Notes: generated from the sequence alone by a model not told the origin. 64,000 nucleotides of DNA from Lactobacillus sp. W8174 (GCF_016100975.1 NZ_JACFRN010000003.1:1-64000), one strand, 5' to 3'. Numbered from the stretch's first letter, positions 51,723-61,406 are shown. Numbers and translations are program-made.

Positions 51723-53135
51723 ATGGATTTAAAGTCGACTAATAATCAACAAATTTATTATCAACCTAAAGACGTTTGGGTGGGAGATATTATGCCTTAC
51801 GCTCAGGATGGTAAGTTTTATATTTACCATCAACGAGATAAACGGATTCATGGCCCAATTACTGATCCGTTTGGCTGGTCGCTGGCAACCACCACAGACT
51901 TTGTGCACTACCAAGATTATGGGGAAGTATTAAAGCGGGGCAGCAATCAAGACTGGGACCAATTTGTTTATGCTGGGTCTGTTTTTAAAGCTAAAGATAC
52001 TATTCATGCCTTTTATACAGGTTTTAATAAGGAATTTTTAAAAGAAGGAAAGACATCGCAAATCTTACTGCACGCCACCAGCAAAGACTTTATTCACTGG
52101 ACGAAATCAAAGAATGCTTTAAAGCTTGAGCCACAACCCGGCTATGATAACCGTAATTGGCGTGATCCATCAGTCATTTATGATGATACCAAAAAGGAAT
52201 ACCTGTTGATTTTAGGAGCGCGTAAAGGTCAAGATAAGCATCAGTTGACTGGAAGACTTGTCAAATATACTTCAAAAGACCTCGAAAATTGGCACTTTGA
52301 GGGTGACTTCTGGGCTCCAAATTTATATACCATGTTTGAAATGCCGCAGCTTTTTAAAATGGGTGACTGGTGGTATCTGCTTTATTCAGAATATAGCGTC
52401 AAAAACAAGGTCTTTTACAGGATGAGTAAAAGCCTGAATGGTCCGTGGCTCAAACCTAAAGATGAAGCTTTTGACGGTCGAGCTTATTATGCTGCCAGAA
52501 CAGCTTTTGACGGCAAGCGCCGAGTACTCTTTGGCTGGGTTCCCACTAAAGTTGGCCTGAATGATATGAACAATTATGAATGGGGCGGTACTTTTGTACC
52601 GCAAGAAATTTACCAACGTGCGGATAATACGCTGGGTGTGCGTCCTGTTGCAGAAATTTGTGCAGCTTTTGCAAATAAAACAGCAATTGCGTCGCAGCAA
52701 TTGCAAACCAAAGACACTCTTGAAGAAAAAGAACTTATTGAAGATACGGGAGAACACTTTTATCTCCATACTAAAATCAGTTTTAGCAAATCTGTTAGTG
52801 ATTTTTCTATTCGACTTTACCGAAATCCTGTAACAGATGAATCTTATGAGTTTAGATTTAATTTGGATGAGAACTACTTAACTTTGGATAAAAATCCTTG
52901 TTACAGATGGTACCAAATGATGAATAAAGGACTTAACAGACCAATCGATTTAAAGGCTGGTAAAGTATATGATCTAAAAGTAATTGTGGATGATAATATC
53001 CTAACGATTTATCTAAATGGTACTGCGTTAAATGCTCGCGTTTACCACAAGTTCGGTCATACTTTAAGTGTGACCGTAACTAACGGAACGCTTCGACTTG
53101 AACAAATTGAATTTTCCAATGATTATCGTAAATGA
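51723..53135 (+). CDS. Divergent GH32 beta-fructosidase-like hydrolase
   Basis: The 470-residue protein has a five-bladed GH32 propeller (about 10-310) and a C-terminal beta-sandwich. The canonical WMNDPNG is replaced by VGDIMPYAQDGKFYIYHQRD, whose Asp would be the nucleophile; NWRDPS supplies the transition-state Asp and FEMPQLF the acid/base Glu (canonical ECPDLF). It belongs to a variant GH32 group. No secretion signal, so it should cleave internalised fructosyl compounds, perhaps phosphorylated fructo-oligosaccharides. AAGGAGG precedes the ATG, and it is the first gene of the PTS operon. Confidence 0.82.
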   Translation: MDLKSTNNQQIYYQPKDVWVGDIMPYAQDGKFYIYHQRDKRIHGPITDPFGWSLATTTDFVHYQDYGEVLKRGSNQDWDQFVYAGSVFKAKDTIHAFYTGFNKEFLKEGKTSQILLHATSKDFIHWTKSKNALKLEPQPGYDNRNWRDPSVIYDDTKKEYLLILGARKGQDKHQLTGRLVKYTSKDLENWHFEGDFWAPNLYTMFEMPQLFKMGDWWYLLYSEYSVKNKVFYRMSKSLNGPWLKPKDEAFDGRAYYAARTAFDGKRRVLFGWVPTKVGLNDMNNYEWGGTFVPQEIYQRADNTLGVRPVAEICAAFANKTAIASQQLQTKDTLEEKELIEDTGEHFYLHTKISFSKSVSDFSIRLYRNPVTDESYEFRFNLDENYLTLDKNPCYRWYQMMNKGLNRPIDLKAGKVYDLKVIVDDNILTIYLNGTALNARVYHKFGHTLSVTVTNGTLRLEQIEFSNDYRK

Positions 53136-53154
53136 TAAAAGAGGAACAAAATAA

Positions 53155-55062
53155 ATGGCAGATTATAATAAAATTGCACAAGAAGTTTTAAAAAATGTTG
53201 GTGGTGCAGATAATGTAGTTAGTGCAACCCACTGCGTTACCAGGTTAAGGCTAGTTTTAAAAGATGTTAATAAGGCCGACCAAGATGCCCTTAATAACAT
53301 TGAGGGCACTAAAGGAGTAATATACAACAGCGGGCAACTGCAAATAGTATTTGGTCCGGGAGCAGTAGAACAAGCTTATGATGCTTTTGTAAAAATCTCT
53401 GGGACTAAAGAAGTATCAGTCGATCAAATTAAAGATGAAGGTATCAAAAACAAAAATAAATTTCAGCAAGCATTTAAAGTTTTTGGCGATATCTTTATTC
53501 CTATAATTCCAGCTTTTATTGGCGCTGCTATGATCTTAGGCTTAAGATCACTGCTTGCTACTCCGGGCATGTTTGGTATAACCAAGTCACTGGCCCAGCA
53601 GAGTGCGTATGTGGGCGATTTTTGTAAATTTTTAAATGTTATTGCCACTACATTTAAAATTTTGCCCGTTTTAGTAATGTATTCAGCCACTAAGCGCTTT
53701 GGTGGTAATCCAATTTTGGGGATACTAGTCGGCTTTGTCATGATTTCACCTGATTTGGCCGATAGAAATGCTTTTGTCTTGGGACAAGTTCATCCAGCAT
53801 ACTGGAATTTGTTTGGTCTAAAAATAGCTGCTGTCGGTTTTCAAGGCGGTGTCTTTGCGGCAATTTTAACTGCGTGGTTTCAGGCCAAGGTTGAAAAAAT
53901 AGCTACTAAATATATACCTCAGGTTGTTTCGTATATACTCGTGCCTGCTGTTACTTTGCTGGCGGCCAATTTATCACTATTTCTAATTTTTGGACCTCTT
54001 GGTCTCTGGATTGGGAATATTTTAGGCGGCATTATTAATTTCCTTTATATGAAAATGAGTGCTTTTGGTGCCTTTGTCTTTGCTGCAGGTTTGCAACCGT
54101 TAGTGGTAACTGGAACGCATCAAGCTATCCAGGGAATTGAAGCTAATTTAATTGTACAGACAGGATTTGATTATATTCAACCTATTTGGTCAGTTTCCAT
54201 TATTGCCCAAGGTGGTGGCTGTATTGGGATGTACTTAATTTTAAAGCAAAAATCCAAAGATCGTGATATTGCTATTTCCAGTTTTATCCCTACGTTAGTC
54301 GGAATTACTGAGCCCGCTATCTTTGCTGTTAATCTTAAATACAGTATTGTGCCTTTCGTATGTTCGTTTCTGGGAGCTGGATTTGGCGGAGTTTACATGA
54401 AGTTGTTAAATGTTAAAGGTTTAGCACAGGGTCTTACTGTACTTCCCGGTTTAACGGTTGCCAGACCGATTGGACCGTATGTTATTGGTAACCTCATTGC
54501 ATTTGTTTTGCCAATTATTTTTATTCTGGTTTGGAATAAATTTAAACCGATATTACCGGAAAACAAAAGAAGAGTGGACCACAAAGAAAGCAAAATACTA
54601 GTTGCTACTGATGATAATTCTGTCTTAGCACCTGTTGATGGTGAGTATTTACCCCTTGAAAAAGTTAATGATGAAACTTTTTCCCAAAAATTAGTTGGAG
54701 ATGGTTTTGCTATTCAGCCGACTACCGGTGACATTTTTGCACCCGTTAATGGAAAAGTAGTATCTGTTTTCCCGACTAAGCATGCAATTACCTTAAAGAG
54801 TGAAAATGGTGTACAAATATTATTGCATATGGGGATTGATACTGTTGATTTAGGTGGCAAAGGTTTCACAATTTTAGTAAAAGATGGTCAAGAAATTGCA
54901 GCAGGCGATCCCTTGGCTAAGATGGATTTAAAAGCTATTCAAGCAGCTGGTAAACAAACTACCGTCATGGTATTATTCCCCGAATATAAAAATGGCTTTG
55001 CCATCAAGAACAAGGATACAGAAGTAAATCACGGCAATTTAATTTTGCAATTAAACAAGTAA
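53155..55062 (+). CDS. PTS EIIBCA, sucrose/beta-glucoside family
   Basis: The 635-residue transporter has EIIB at the N terminus (ATHCVTRLRLVL with the phospho-Cys near 27), a ten-segment EIIC (about 105-460) and a C-terminal glucose-type EIIA (about 490-635; LLHMGIDTVDLGG with the phospho-His). Domain order B-C-A and the flanking GH32 genes support sucrose or short fructan specificity. It delivers a 6-phosphoglucosyl-fructoside to the cytosol for the adjacent fructosidases. Confidence 0.92.
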   Translation: MADYNKIAQEVLKNVGGADNVVSATHCVTRLRLVLKDVNKADQDALNNIEGTKGVIYNSGQLQIVFGPGAVEQAYDAFVKISGTKEVSVDQIKDEGIKNKNKFQQAFKVFGDIFIPIIPAFIGAAMILGLRSLLATPGMFGITKSLAQQSAYVGDFCKFLNVIATTFKILPVLVMYSATKRFGGNPILGILVGFVMISPDLADRNAFVLGQVHPAYWNLFGLKIAAVGFQGGVFAAILTAWFQAKVEKIATKYIPQVVSYILVPAVTLLAANLSLFLIFGPLGLWIGNILGGIINFLYMKMSAFGAFVFAAGLQPLVVTGTHQAIQGIEANLIVQTGFDYIQPIWSVSIIAQGGGCIGMYLILKQKSKDRDIAISSFIPTLVGITEPAIFAVNLKYSIVPFVCSFLGAGFGGVYMKLLNVKGLAQGLTVLPGLTVARPIGPYVIGNLIAFVLPIIFILVWNKFKPILPENKRRVDHKESKILVATDDNSVLAPVDGEYLPLEKVNDETFSQKLVGDGFAIQPTTGDIFAPVNGKVVSVFPTKHAITLKSENGVQILLHMGIDTVDLGGKGFTILVKDGQEIAAGDPLAKMDLKAIQAAGKQTTVMVLFPEYKNGFAIKNKDTEVNHGNLILQLNK

Positions 55063-55099
55063 GTGAACTGAAATTTATAAATATAAGGAAGAAACAAAA

Positions 55100-56515
55100 A
55101 TGCGGGTTCCAGCAAAAATTACCAACGAGCGTTATCGCCTTAATTATCACGTTTCAACGCCTTCCGGATGGATGAATGATCCTAATGGCTTTTCGTATTA
55201 TCAAGGCTACTACCATATTTTTTACCAGTATTATCCCTATTCATCTGAAAGAGGACCAATGCATTGGGGACACTATCGCAGTCAAGATTTGATTCACTGG
55301 GAAGAACTACCAATTGCGCTGACACCAGACAGCCCTGAAGATGACAATGGCTGTTATTCCGGCAGTGCGATTGCAAAAGATGGCCGTTTATATCTGATCT
55401 ATACTGGTAATCATTATTATGATGTGAATGATCACAGCCGTTTTTGCCAAACGCAAAATGTTGCATATAGTGATGATGGTATTCATTTTACAAAATACAG
55501 TGGTAATCCAGTGATTGCCGTACCACCGGCTGATAACTCACAGCACTTTCGTGATCCGAAAGTATGGCAACATGGGGATTCATATTATATTATTGTTGGC
55601 AGTCAAGATAAGGCAGGTTTGGGTCGTGCAATTACTTATAAATCAACTGATTTATTGCACTGGGAATATTTAGGACCAATTGCGGTTTCTCAGGAAAGAG
55701 ATAATGAAGGATATACCTGGGAGTGTCCGGATCTTTTTTCACTAAATGGGCAAGATGTTCTGTTATGTTCACCGCAGGGAATTGCAGCAAAAGGTAAAAA
55801 GTATCTTAATCTTTACCAAACGGGATATTTCATCGGCAAGATGGATTATCACCAAAACCAGTTTGAACACGGAGCGTTTCAAGAACTTGATCATGGCCAC
55901 GACTTTTACGCAGCGCAAACCATGTTAACGCATGATAATAGGCGCATTGTCTTGGGCTGGCTTGATATGTGGCACGCAGATTTTCCCGAACAGGCTGATG
56001 GTTGGTGTGGTGCTTTAACCGTGCCCAGAGAATTAACTTTAAAGAACAATCAGCTGTATATGAAACCCATTGAAGAATTAAAACAGCTGCGGCAAGAAAA
56101 AGTAATTGAGGAAAAGCTAATTACTGCGTTAAAGCAGATTAATGTTTCCGATTCGCAGCATCTGGAATTGCTTTTGACAGCTGAAACTGAAAATTGGTCT
56201 GGCAGTGAGATTAATTTTGTACTCAAAAATAAGCAGAAAAATTTGGTAACACTCACTTGGAACAAAAGGAATAACGAAGTGGTTTTAACTCGAGCTGATA
56301 AGCCGGCAGATGATTCTCGACGTTATGGTAGATTAAGACCAAAGCCAAATTTGAAAATCCAGGTATTTATTGATACCAGTTCAATTGAGTTTTTCATAAA
56401 TGACGGTGAGCTGGTATTTTCAGAACGGTATTATACTTCTGAAAAACCTCAGATTTTCGTCAATGCAGATCAGTCAGTCAAAATAAATGTCACAGGCTAT
56501 ACTATGGCAAAATAA
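55100..56515 (+). CDS. GH32 sucrose-6-phosphate hydrolase / beta-fructosidase
   Basis: The 471-residue enzyme is canonical GH32: GWMNDPNGF carries the nucleophile Asp (about residue 27), FRDPKVW the transition-state Asp and WECPDLF the acid/base Glu; a C-terminal beta-sandwich follows (about 330-471). No signal peptide. Next to the EIIBCA gene it should hydrolyse sucrose 6-phosphate to glucose 6-phosphate and fructose. It is the last gene of the operon. Confidence 0.93.
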   Translation: MRVPAKITNERYRLNYHVSTPSGWMNDPNGFSYYQGYYHIFYQYYPYSSERGPMHWGHYRSQDLIHWEELPIALTPDSPEDDNGCYSGSAIAKDGRLYLIYTGNHYYDVNDHSRFCQTQNVAYSDDGIHFTKYSGNPVIAVPPADNSQHFRDPKVWQHGDSYYIIVGSQDKAGLGRAITYKSTDLLHWEYLGPIAVSQERDNEGYTWECPDLFSLNGQDVLLCSPQGIAAKGKKYLNLYQTGYFIGKMDYHQNQFEHGAFQELDHGHDFYAAQTMLTHDNRRIVLGWLDMWHADFPEQADGWCGALTVPRELTLKNNQLYMKPIEELKQLRQEKVIEEKLITALKQINVSDSQHLELLLTAETENWSGSEINFVLKNKQKNLVTLTWNKRNNEVVLTRADKPADDSRRYGRLRPKPNLKIQVFIDTSSIEFFINDGELVFSERYYTSEKPQIFVNADQSVKINVTGYTMAK

Positions 56516-56529
56516 ATTAGGCTAAAGAA

Positions 56530-56554
56530 AAAGTGGACACAGGAGGTCCACTTT
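56530..56554. terminator. Bidirectional terminator between sucrose and ECF operons
   Basis: AAAGTGGAC pairs with GTCCACTTT around a seven-base loop and has A/T tracts on both sides. It serves two convergent operons. Confidence 0.85.
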
Positions 56555-56555
56555 T

Positions 56556-57215
56556 TTATTTTAATGTGAATAATGCCAGGTTAACTAAAAACAGGATAAC
56601 AATCGACTTAAGCCAATCACTTTTTTGAACAGGAACGGGTGCAATAATTGAGCGCTGGGCACTCTCACGGTAGCCGTGAGATGCCATGCCCTGAGCTAAG
56701 TTTTCTGCCGAATTAAGCGCAACAAGAATAGCTTTAAAGTATAAAACAGGTGACCAAAAGCTCAAGTAAACGCCCCTCATCATGCCGGCAGTGCGTATTT
56801 GTTTAACTGCTTCCTTCATTCTGGGGACGATGTTTAGGGCGGCTAAAACTCCATAGGCAAACTTACTGGGTAAATGAAAATTCTGCTCAAAAGAACGTGC
56901 TAATTCCGTGGCAGTAGTTCCTATTGCTACACAGTAGATAGTCAGCGTATAGACGTAAATACGACTGGATAAACTCAGTGCATTTTGCAAATTAGGCTGA
57001 GGTGCAAACCAATATAAAGTAGCAAAAACCGTAAATGCAGCAATTAAAGGCATTAATAAAGTTAAAAGCAGATTCTTTACTTTGATGTGTTTGTAGATTA
57101 GATAAATTATGGAAAAAAAGATGATTAAAAGATTGGTTAACAAGCTTGATTTAAGAGATATTTCTATCGAAATAATCAGTGCTAGAAAAAATTTAAAACT
57201 GGGATTCATGATCAC
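56556..57215 (-). CDS. ECF transporter T component (EcfT/YkoC-like)
   Basis: The 219-residue membrane protein has about five hydrophobic segments and two cytoplasmic coupling motifs: AGMMRG and GMASHGYRE, the latter replacing the usual AMEARGYG of EcfT. It should join the ATPase encoded upstream to a substrate-binding S protein. It lies three bases after the ATPase gene in a TPP-riboswitch transcript, pointing to thiamine or its hydroxymethylpyrimidine precursor as in YkoFEDC of Bacillus. Confidence 0.87.
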   Translation of the reverse strand: MIMNPSFKFFLALIISIEISLKSSLLTNLLIIFFSIIYLIYKHIKVKNLLLTLLMPLIAAFTVFATLYWFAPQPNLQNALSLSSRIYVYTLTIYCVAIGTTATELARSFEQNFHLPSKFAYGVLAALNIVPRMKEAVKQIRTAGMMRGVYLSFWSPVLYFKAILVALNSAENLAQGMASHGYRESAQRSIIAPVPVQKSDWLKSIVILFLVNLALFTLK

Positions 57216-57218
57216 ACC

Positions 57219-58577
57219 TCATTTATTCACATAGGTTAAATGCTGGTCTTTAAAGATGAGGTGATAGTCACACCAATCTGCCAGATTCCTTAGTTCATGA
57301 CTAATAATTAAAAGCGTTTGACTGCGTGCTTTCTGACTTTCTTTTAATAAAGCCATCACCTTGGTAGCGGAGTCCGCATCTAACCCATTAAGGGGCTCAT
57401 CAATTAGCAATACATCCTGATCGGAGATCAACATTAGTAAAATTTGCAGTTTCTTTTGTTGCCCGCCAGATAATGAATAAACCACGTGATCGAGCAGTGA
57501 ATCAAGCTTAAGGGTGGCTAAAGCCTCATTTATCCTGTCATCAGTGAAATAATTATTGGTTCGTTGCTTTTTGCTTAAATTGATTTCATCCGCAACGGAA
57601 ACGTTGATAAACTGATCGGTCGCATTTTGAAAAATTTGCCCTACTTTAAGGAGATACTTGCGAGCTGATAATTTACTGATTTCCTGCTTGTGATAAGTTA
57701 AACTGCCTGCATATGGGATCATTTTGGTCAGTGCGTTAAAAAGTGACGTTTTGCCAACCCCGTTTGCTCCAGTAATAAGAGTAGTTTTACCAGAAAAGAT
57801 ATTTAGGTGTTCCTGCTCTAAAAGCAAACGATTTTGTGTAATCTCTGTATTTTTGAGTTTAAAGCAAATTTCGTTATTTTCTTCAGGTAAGGCAAATTTA
57901 TAAGAAACGGATTCCGTATTTTTTTGCAGCAGTTTTTCTTTTTCACTAGCAGAAAGTTGCACCAAATCTTTACCTTGAAATTGAAACAGGTTATCACAAT
58001 GGCCTTCATAGTCAGTTAATACATGATCACTTAAAATAATTGTTTTCCCCTGATCGCGCAGGTGAGCTAATTTAGCAATTAAGAATTTGCGAGCGGCTGG
58101 ATCACAGCTGGCAAAGGGTTCATCAAGTAAAAAAAGATCGACATTCATCGCAACAAGTACAGCTAAAGCAACTCTTTGCTGCTCGCCGCCAGACATTGTA
58201 TTAATTTTTTGATCAAGCAAATAATCAATTTGTGTAAACTGAACAGCTTCATTTAAACGTTTTGTATACTGCGTTTTATTAAGACAAAGATTTTCAAGTG
58301 CAAAAATAATTTCTTCTCGCGGTGTTGTCATCGTAAACTGTTCACTGGCATTTTGAAACATCATAGCCGATTTTAATCCGCCTAAATTAACGCTGCCGCT
58401 TAATTGGCCCGCAAATTCCGGATATAAATTTGCTAGAATTTTTAATAACGTAGATTTGCCACAGCCGGTTGGACCAACTAATAATGAAAGTTCTCCAGTG
58501 GGAATAGTGAGATTAATATCTGTTAAAATTTTGTTTTGCTTATCGTATGAAAAATTTAGGTTGTTTAATTTAATCAA
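57219..58577 (-). CDS. ECF transporter ATPase, two fused EcfA domains (YkoD-like)
   Basis: Two ABC ATPase domains are fused. The first has Walker A GPTGCGKST, signature MSGGEQQR and Walker B LFLLDEP; the second has GANGVGKTS, LSGGQQKK and VLLIDEP. The frame stays open back to 58718, but that part is the riboswitch, so translation should start at the TTG 58577 (MIKLNNLNFSYD, 452 residues) or TTG 58589 inside the terminator T run. Neither has a strong ribosome binding site; GGTAA is the best. It powers vitamin uptake with EcfT. No S-component gene is adjacent. Confidence 0.88.
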   Translation of the reverse strand: MIKLNNLNFSYDKQNKILTDINLTIPTGELSLLVGPTGCGKSTLLKILANLYPEFAGQLSGSVNLGGLKSAMMFQNASEQFTMTTPREEIIFALENLCLNKTQYTKRLNEAVQFTQIDYLLDQKINTMSGGEQQRVALAVLVAMNVDLFLLDEPFASCDPAARKFLIAKLAHLRDQGKTIILSDHVLTDYEGHCDNLFQFQGKDLVQLSASEKEKLLQKNTESVSYKFALPEENNEICFKLKNTEITQNRLLLEQEHLNIFSGKTTLITGANGVGKTSLFNALTKMIPYAGSLTYHKQEISKLSARKYLLKVGQIFQNATDQFINVSVADEINLSKKQRTNNYFTDDRINEALATLKLDSLLDHVVYSLSGGQQKKLQILLMLISDQDVLLIDEPLNGLDADSATKVMALLKESQKARSQTLLIISHELRNLADWCDYHLIFKDQHLTYVNK

Positions 58578-58586
58578 TTTAGTTAC

Positions 58587-58703
58587 CAAAAAAATCGTCA
58601 GGACAAAGCCTGACGATGTAAAATCTTTCGTTTTCCCTTCGCTGGCATTATCCAAAGCAGGTTCGACGGGTTTGTTCTCAGCCTTTGCGGGCACCCCGAT
58701 ATT
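58587..58703 (-). promoter_or_regulatory. TPP riboswitch with terminator expression platform
   Basis: The minus strand shows the THI-box core: GGGGTGCC, then GGCTGAGA, ACCC, GAACCTG, GGATAATGCCAGCGAAGGGA, covering about 58627-58703. A terminator follows at once: CGTCAGG and CCTGACG (58596-58615) then seven T residues. TPP binding should favour the terminator and switch off the ECF genes. The 58704-58849 spacer contains the promoters of this operon and of the divergent AraC-type gene. Confidence 0.95.
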
Positions 58704-58849
58704 AAATTTATTATACATAAAAGTAAAATAGATGTCTACATTTACTAGTATTCTCTCCTTAATCTAAATAACAAAATTCTATTAGTAAGATGAAATTTTG
58801 CTATATAATAAATCTATATATTCTAAAATTTGCATAAGAAGGTGAAATA

Positions 58850-59788
58850 ATGGCAGCTGTTAAACTTGAACAATATTTAGCCAGTATTTTGGATTCGACT
58901 AAGTCCGACACTAATGAAGTAAAAATCAAACCCAAAAATATTAATTTTGATTTATTCAGAGTATTTTTGGAAAATCGCAATACTGGAGTTCACCGCTATC
59001 AAACTACAGCTTCAACTATTTTATATGAAGCTCAGGGGTCGGTAAAAGCCAGAATTAATGATCAGGACTTTTTGCTTAAAGCTGGCAATATCGTGTTTTT
59101 ACAGAGAAAAAGTGATTATGAAATATTGCGGCAGGGAGAAAACGATATATTAGTTAAGTTAGAATTTGACCATAATTTCAAGATGCTGGATTTTCTCGGA
59201 AGCTATTCTGCCATGAGTCATCGTGAAAAAAAGGTGTTTAAGGCAATTACTGACGCTTATAATCAAAGACGCTTATTATTTTTGAATAGTACATCTCTGT
59301 CTAAATCTGCAAATGCACTAAAAAAAGTAATTGATGAATATCTTAATCAGGATCTTTATACTCGTCAGGTGATTTTGGCAGAGTTAAACTTGCTATTAAT
59401 TGCTGCAGTTAGAAATCAAGATTTAGCGACAGCACCTGTGACTAATCATCAATTTGTTCAAACTGATTTAGAAAATTATATTGATGCGCATTTTACTGAC
59501 ATAACGCTTAATGAAACTGCTAAACATTTTGGCTTCAATCCTAATTATTTTTCAAGTTTGGTTAAACAAAAAACTGGTAAAAGTTTCGTCGAACATGTTG
59601 ATGAAAGACGTATGCAGGAGGCGCGCAATTTGCTTGCACGACCAGATATTTCCGTCAAAGAAATAATTGCGCGGGTAGGTTACAGTGGCAAGTCCTTCTT
59701 TTATAAAAAATTTAGTGAATATTATCATGAAACGCCAGTCCAAATGCGGGCCGAGCTTTTTAGACAGGCAAACATCAACTTAAAATAA
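58850..59788 (+). CDS. AraC-family transcriptional regulator
   Basis: The 312-residue protein has a cupin-like sensor domain (about 35-135; ARINDQDFLLKAGNIVFLQRKSDYEIL region) and a C-terminal AraC DNA-binding domain (about 205-308) with LNETAKHFGFNPNYFSSLVKQ and VKEIIARVGYSGKSFFYKKF. No obvious target operon is adjacent: it is divergent from the ECF genes and convergent with htpX. GAAGGTG precedes the ATG. Confidence 0.86.
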   Translation: MAAVKLEQYLASILDSTKSDTNEVKIKPKNINFDLFRVFLENRNTGVHRYQTTASTILYEAQGSVKARINDQDFLLKAGNIVFLQRKSDYEILRQGENDILVKLEFDHNFKMLDFLGSYSAMSHREKKVFKAITDAYNQRRLLFLNSTSLSKSANALKKVIDEYLNQDLYTRQVILAELNLLLIAAVRNQDLATAPVTNHQFVQTDLENYIDAHFTDITLNETAKHFGFNPNYFSSLVKQKTGKSFVEHVDERRMQEARNLLARPDISVKEIIARVGYSGKSFFYKKFSEYYHETPVQMRAELFRQANINLK

Positions 59789-59816
59789 AAAGCAGCCTCG
59801 AGTAAAAGGTTGCTTT
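59789..59816. terminator. Terminator between araC-type gene and htpX
   Basis: AAAGCAGCC pairs with GGTTGCTTT around a ten-base loop. T tracts are modest on either side; it serves two convergent genes. Confidence 0.7.
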
Positions 59817-59822
59817 AGTTTA

Positions 59823-60719
59823 TTACATTTTTTCTAAGCGACTAATCCTGTCAGCTGTTGGCGGATGACTGTCAAATAAATGAGCAAAACTGCGCTTTTT
59901 GCGTACAGGATCTTCAATATACATGCCGGCGCTGCTAGGGTCGGCTTTTTTCATTGGCTCAGAACCGTCAATCTTTTCTAAAGCAGAAATCAATCCTTGC
60001 GGGTTGCGCGTTAATTCTACTGAAGAGGCATCAGCCAGATATTCACGATTTCGCGATAATGCCATTTGGGCTAAACTGGCACAAATAGGTCCCAGAATTA
60101 ACACAAACACAATGGCCACAATCTTAAAAATAACAACAATAGTACCACCACTATCGTTATCGCTGTCGCGATCATCATCAATCCACCAAATATAACGGCT
60201 GGCAATACCGGATAAATAAGAAATGACGCCGACTAATACCGCGGCAATAGTAGAAACTAAAATGTCGTAGTTCCTAATGTGCGAAATCTCGTGACCCAAA
60301 ACCCCTTCCAGTTCCTCCCGGTTCATCATGTCCAGCAGACCTTGGGTAACTGCCACAGCAGAGTGGTTGGGATCGCGTCCAGTCGCAAAAGCATTAGGAC
60401 TGGGATCATCAATAATAAAAACCCGAGGCATTGGGACCCGGCCGACCAGTGCCATATCTTGTACAACGTGCCACAGTTCCGGATTATCTTGCTCATGGAC
60501 TTCTTGAGCGTGGTTAAGACTCATAACCATGTTGGCCGGGTTAGGCAGGACAATTAACATGTAGATTAAGCTAAAAACCACGGCAACAATTAATCCTAAA
60601 ACAGGACGATCACCAAAAAGATAACCAAGTCCTGCCCCTACAAGTGCCAAAATAATGACAAATAATCCCATAATCCCAACGGTTTTACGTTTATTGCTGG
60701 CAATTTGTTGAAATAACAT
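59823..60719 (-). CDS. htpX: Membrane zinc metalloprotease HtpX
   Basis: The 298-residue protein has two N-terminal membrane helices (about 14-32 and 37-57), the zinc motif GHEISHIRN, two further membrane helices, and the downstream SRNREYLADASSVELTRNP with the third zinc ligand. It degrades damaged membrane proteins. It lies 17 bp behind lemA, the usual pair in lactobacilli. Confidence 0.96.
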   Translation of the reverse strand: MLFQQIASNKRKTVGIMGLFVIILALVGAGLGYLFGDRPVLGLIVAVVFSLIYMLIVLPNPANMVMSLNHAQEVHEQDNPELWHVVQDMALVGRVPMPRVFIIDDPSPNAFATGRDPNHSAVAVTQGLLDMMNREELEGVLGHEISHIRNYDILVSTIAAVLVGVISYLSGIASRYIWWIDDDRDSDNDSGGTIVVIFKIVAIVFVLILGPICASLAQMALSRNREYLADASSVELTRNPQGLISALEKIDGSEPMKKADPSSAGMYIEDPVRKKRSFAHLFDSHPPTADRISRLEKM

Positions 60720-60736
60720 AAAAACTGACCTGGTAT

Positions 60737-61297
60737 TTAAAATTTAACTTTAGGTACTTCTTTTTCCGATTCATTAGTTTGTAAGTAGTCAACTTTCTTA
60801 AAACCGTGAATGTGAGCAACAATATTAGACGGGAAAGTTAACAACTTTTGGTCGTAAAGTGCAGCAGATGAATTGTAAAGTTGTCTCGAATAAGCAATCT
60901 TGTTTTCTGTGTTAGTCAATTCTTCTTGCAGTTTCAAGAAGTTTTGGTTGGCTTTAAGGTCAGGATAGTTTTCTGATAAGGCAAAAATTGATTTAAGTGC
61001 ATCAGAAATCTGATTGGAAACTTTTAAAGTTTGAGCGTGATCATCGCTGGGAATATTAGTTAACTGATTACGCAACTGCACAACATTTTCCAATGTTTCT
61101 TTTTCGTGTTTGGCATAGCCCTTAGTTGTTTCGACTAGGTTGGGAATCAAGTCGTTACGCCGCTTCAGTTGTACATCAATCTGACTCCAAGATTCATCGG
61201 TGTATACTTTGGCTTTTTGTAAACTGTTGTAAACTGTAATATAAAGTGCAATTAATAAAACAACAATAATTACAATTACCCAAGTTAAACTATTCAT
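60737..61297 (-). CDS. lemA: LemA family protein
   Basis: The 186-residue protein has one N-terminal membrane helix (about 4-22), then the LemA helical domain: WSQIDVQLKRRNDLIPNLVETTKGYAKHE and ENYPDLKANQNFLKLQEEL are strongly conserved family segments. The bulk faces outward. The role of LemA is unclear; it is regularly co-transcribed with htpX, as here. GGAGG precedes the ATG. Confidence 0.95.
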   Translation of the reverse strand: MNSLTWVIVIIVVLLIALYITVYNSLQKAKVYTDESWSQIDVQLKRRNDLIPNLVETTKGYAKHEKETLENVVQLRNQLTNIPSDDHAQTLKVSNQISDALKSIFALSENYPDLKANQNFLKLQEELTNTENKIAYSRQLYNSSAALYDQKLLTFPSNIVAHIHGFKKVDYLQTNESEKEVPKVKF

Positions 61298-61406
61298 AGT
61301 ATTCCTCCTTATATGTATCTCTTAATTATAACTGATTAAGGACCTTTTGAATATAAAAAAGAAGCTTATACTATCTTTCATTAGCAAAGCTTTACTAAAT
61401 TGTATC

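Noticed and set aside
52386-52769. Minus-strand 127-codon frame inside the GH32 gene
   Set aside because: It is fully contained antisense in a gene with intact catalytic motifs; a shadow frame.
58578-58718. N-terminal extension of the ECF ATPase frame back to 58718
   Set aside because: The extension is exactly the TPP riboswitch and its terminator; the translated residues resemble no ABC protein.
58456-58731. Plus-strand 91-codon open frame
   Set aside because: It lies antisense to the riboswitch and ATPase start and has no homology-like features.
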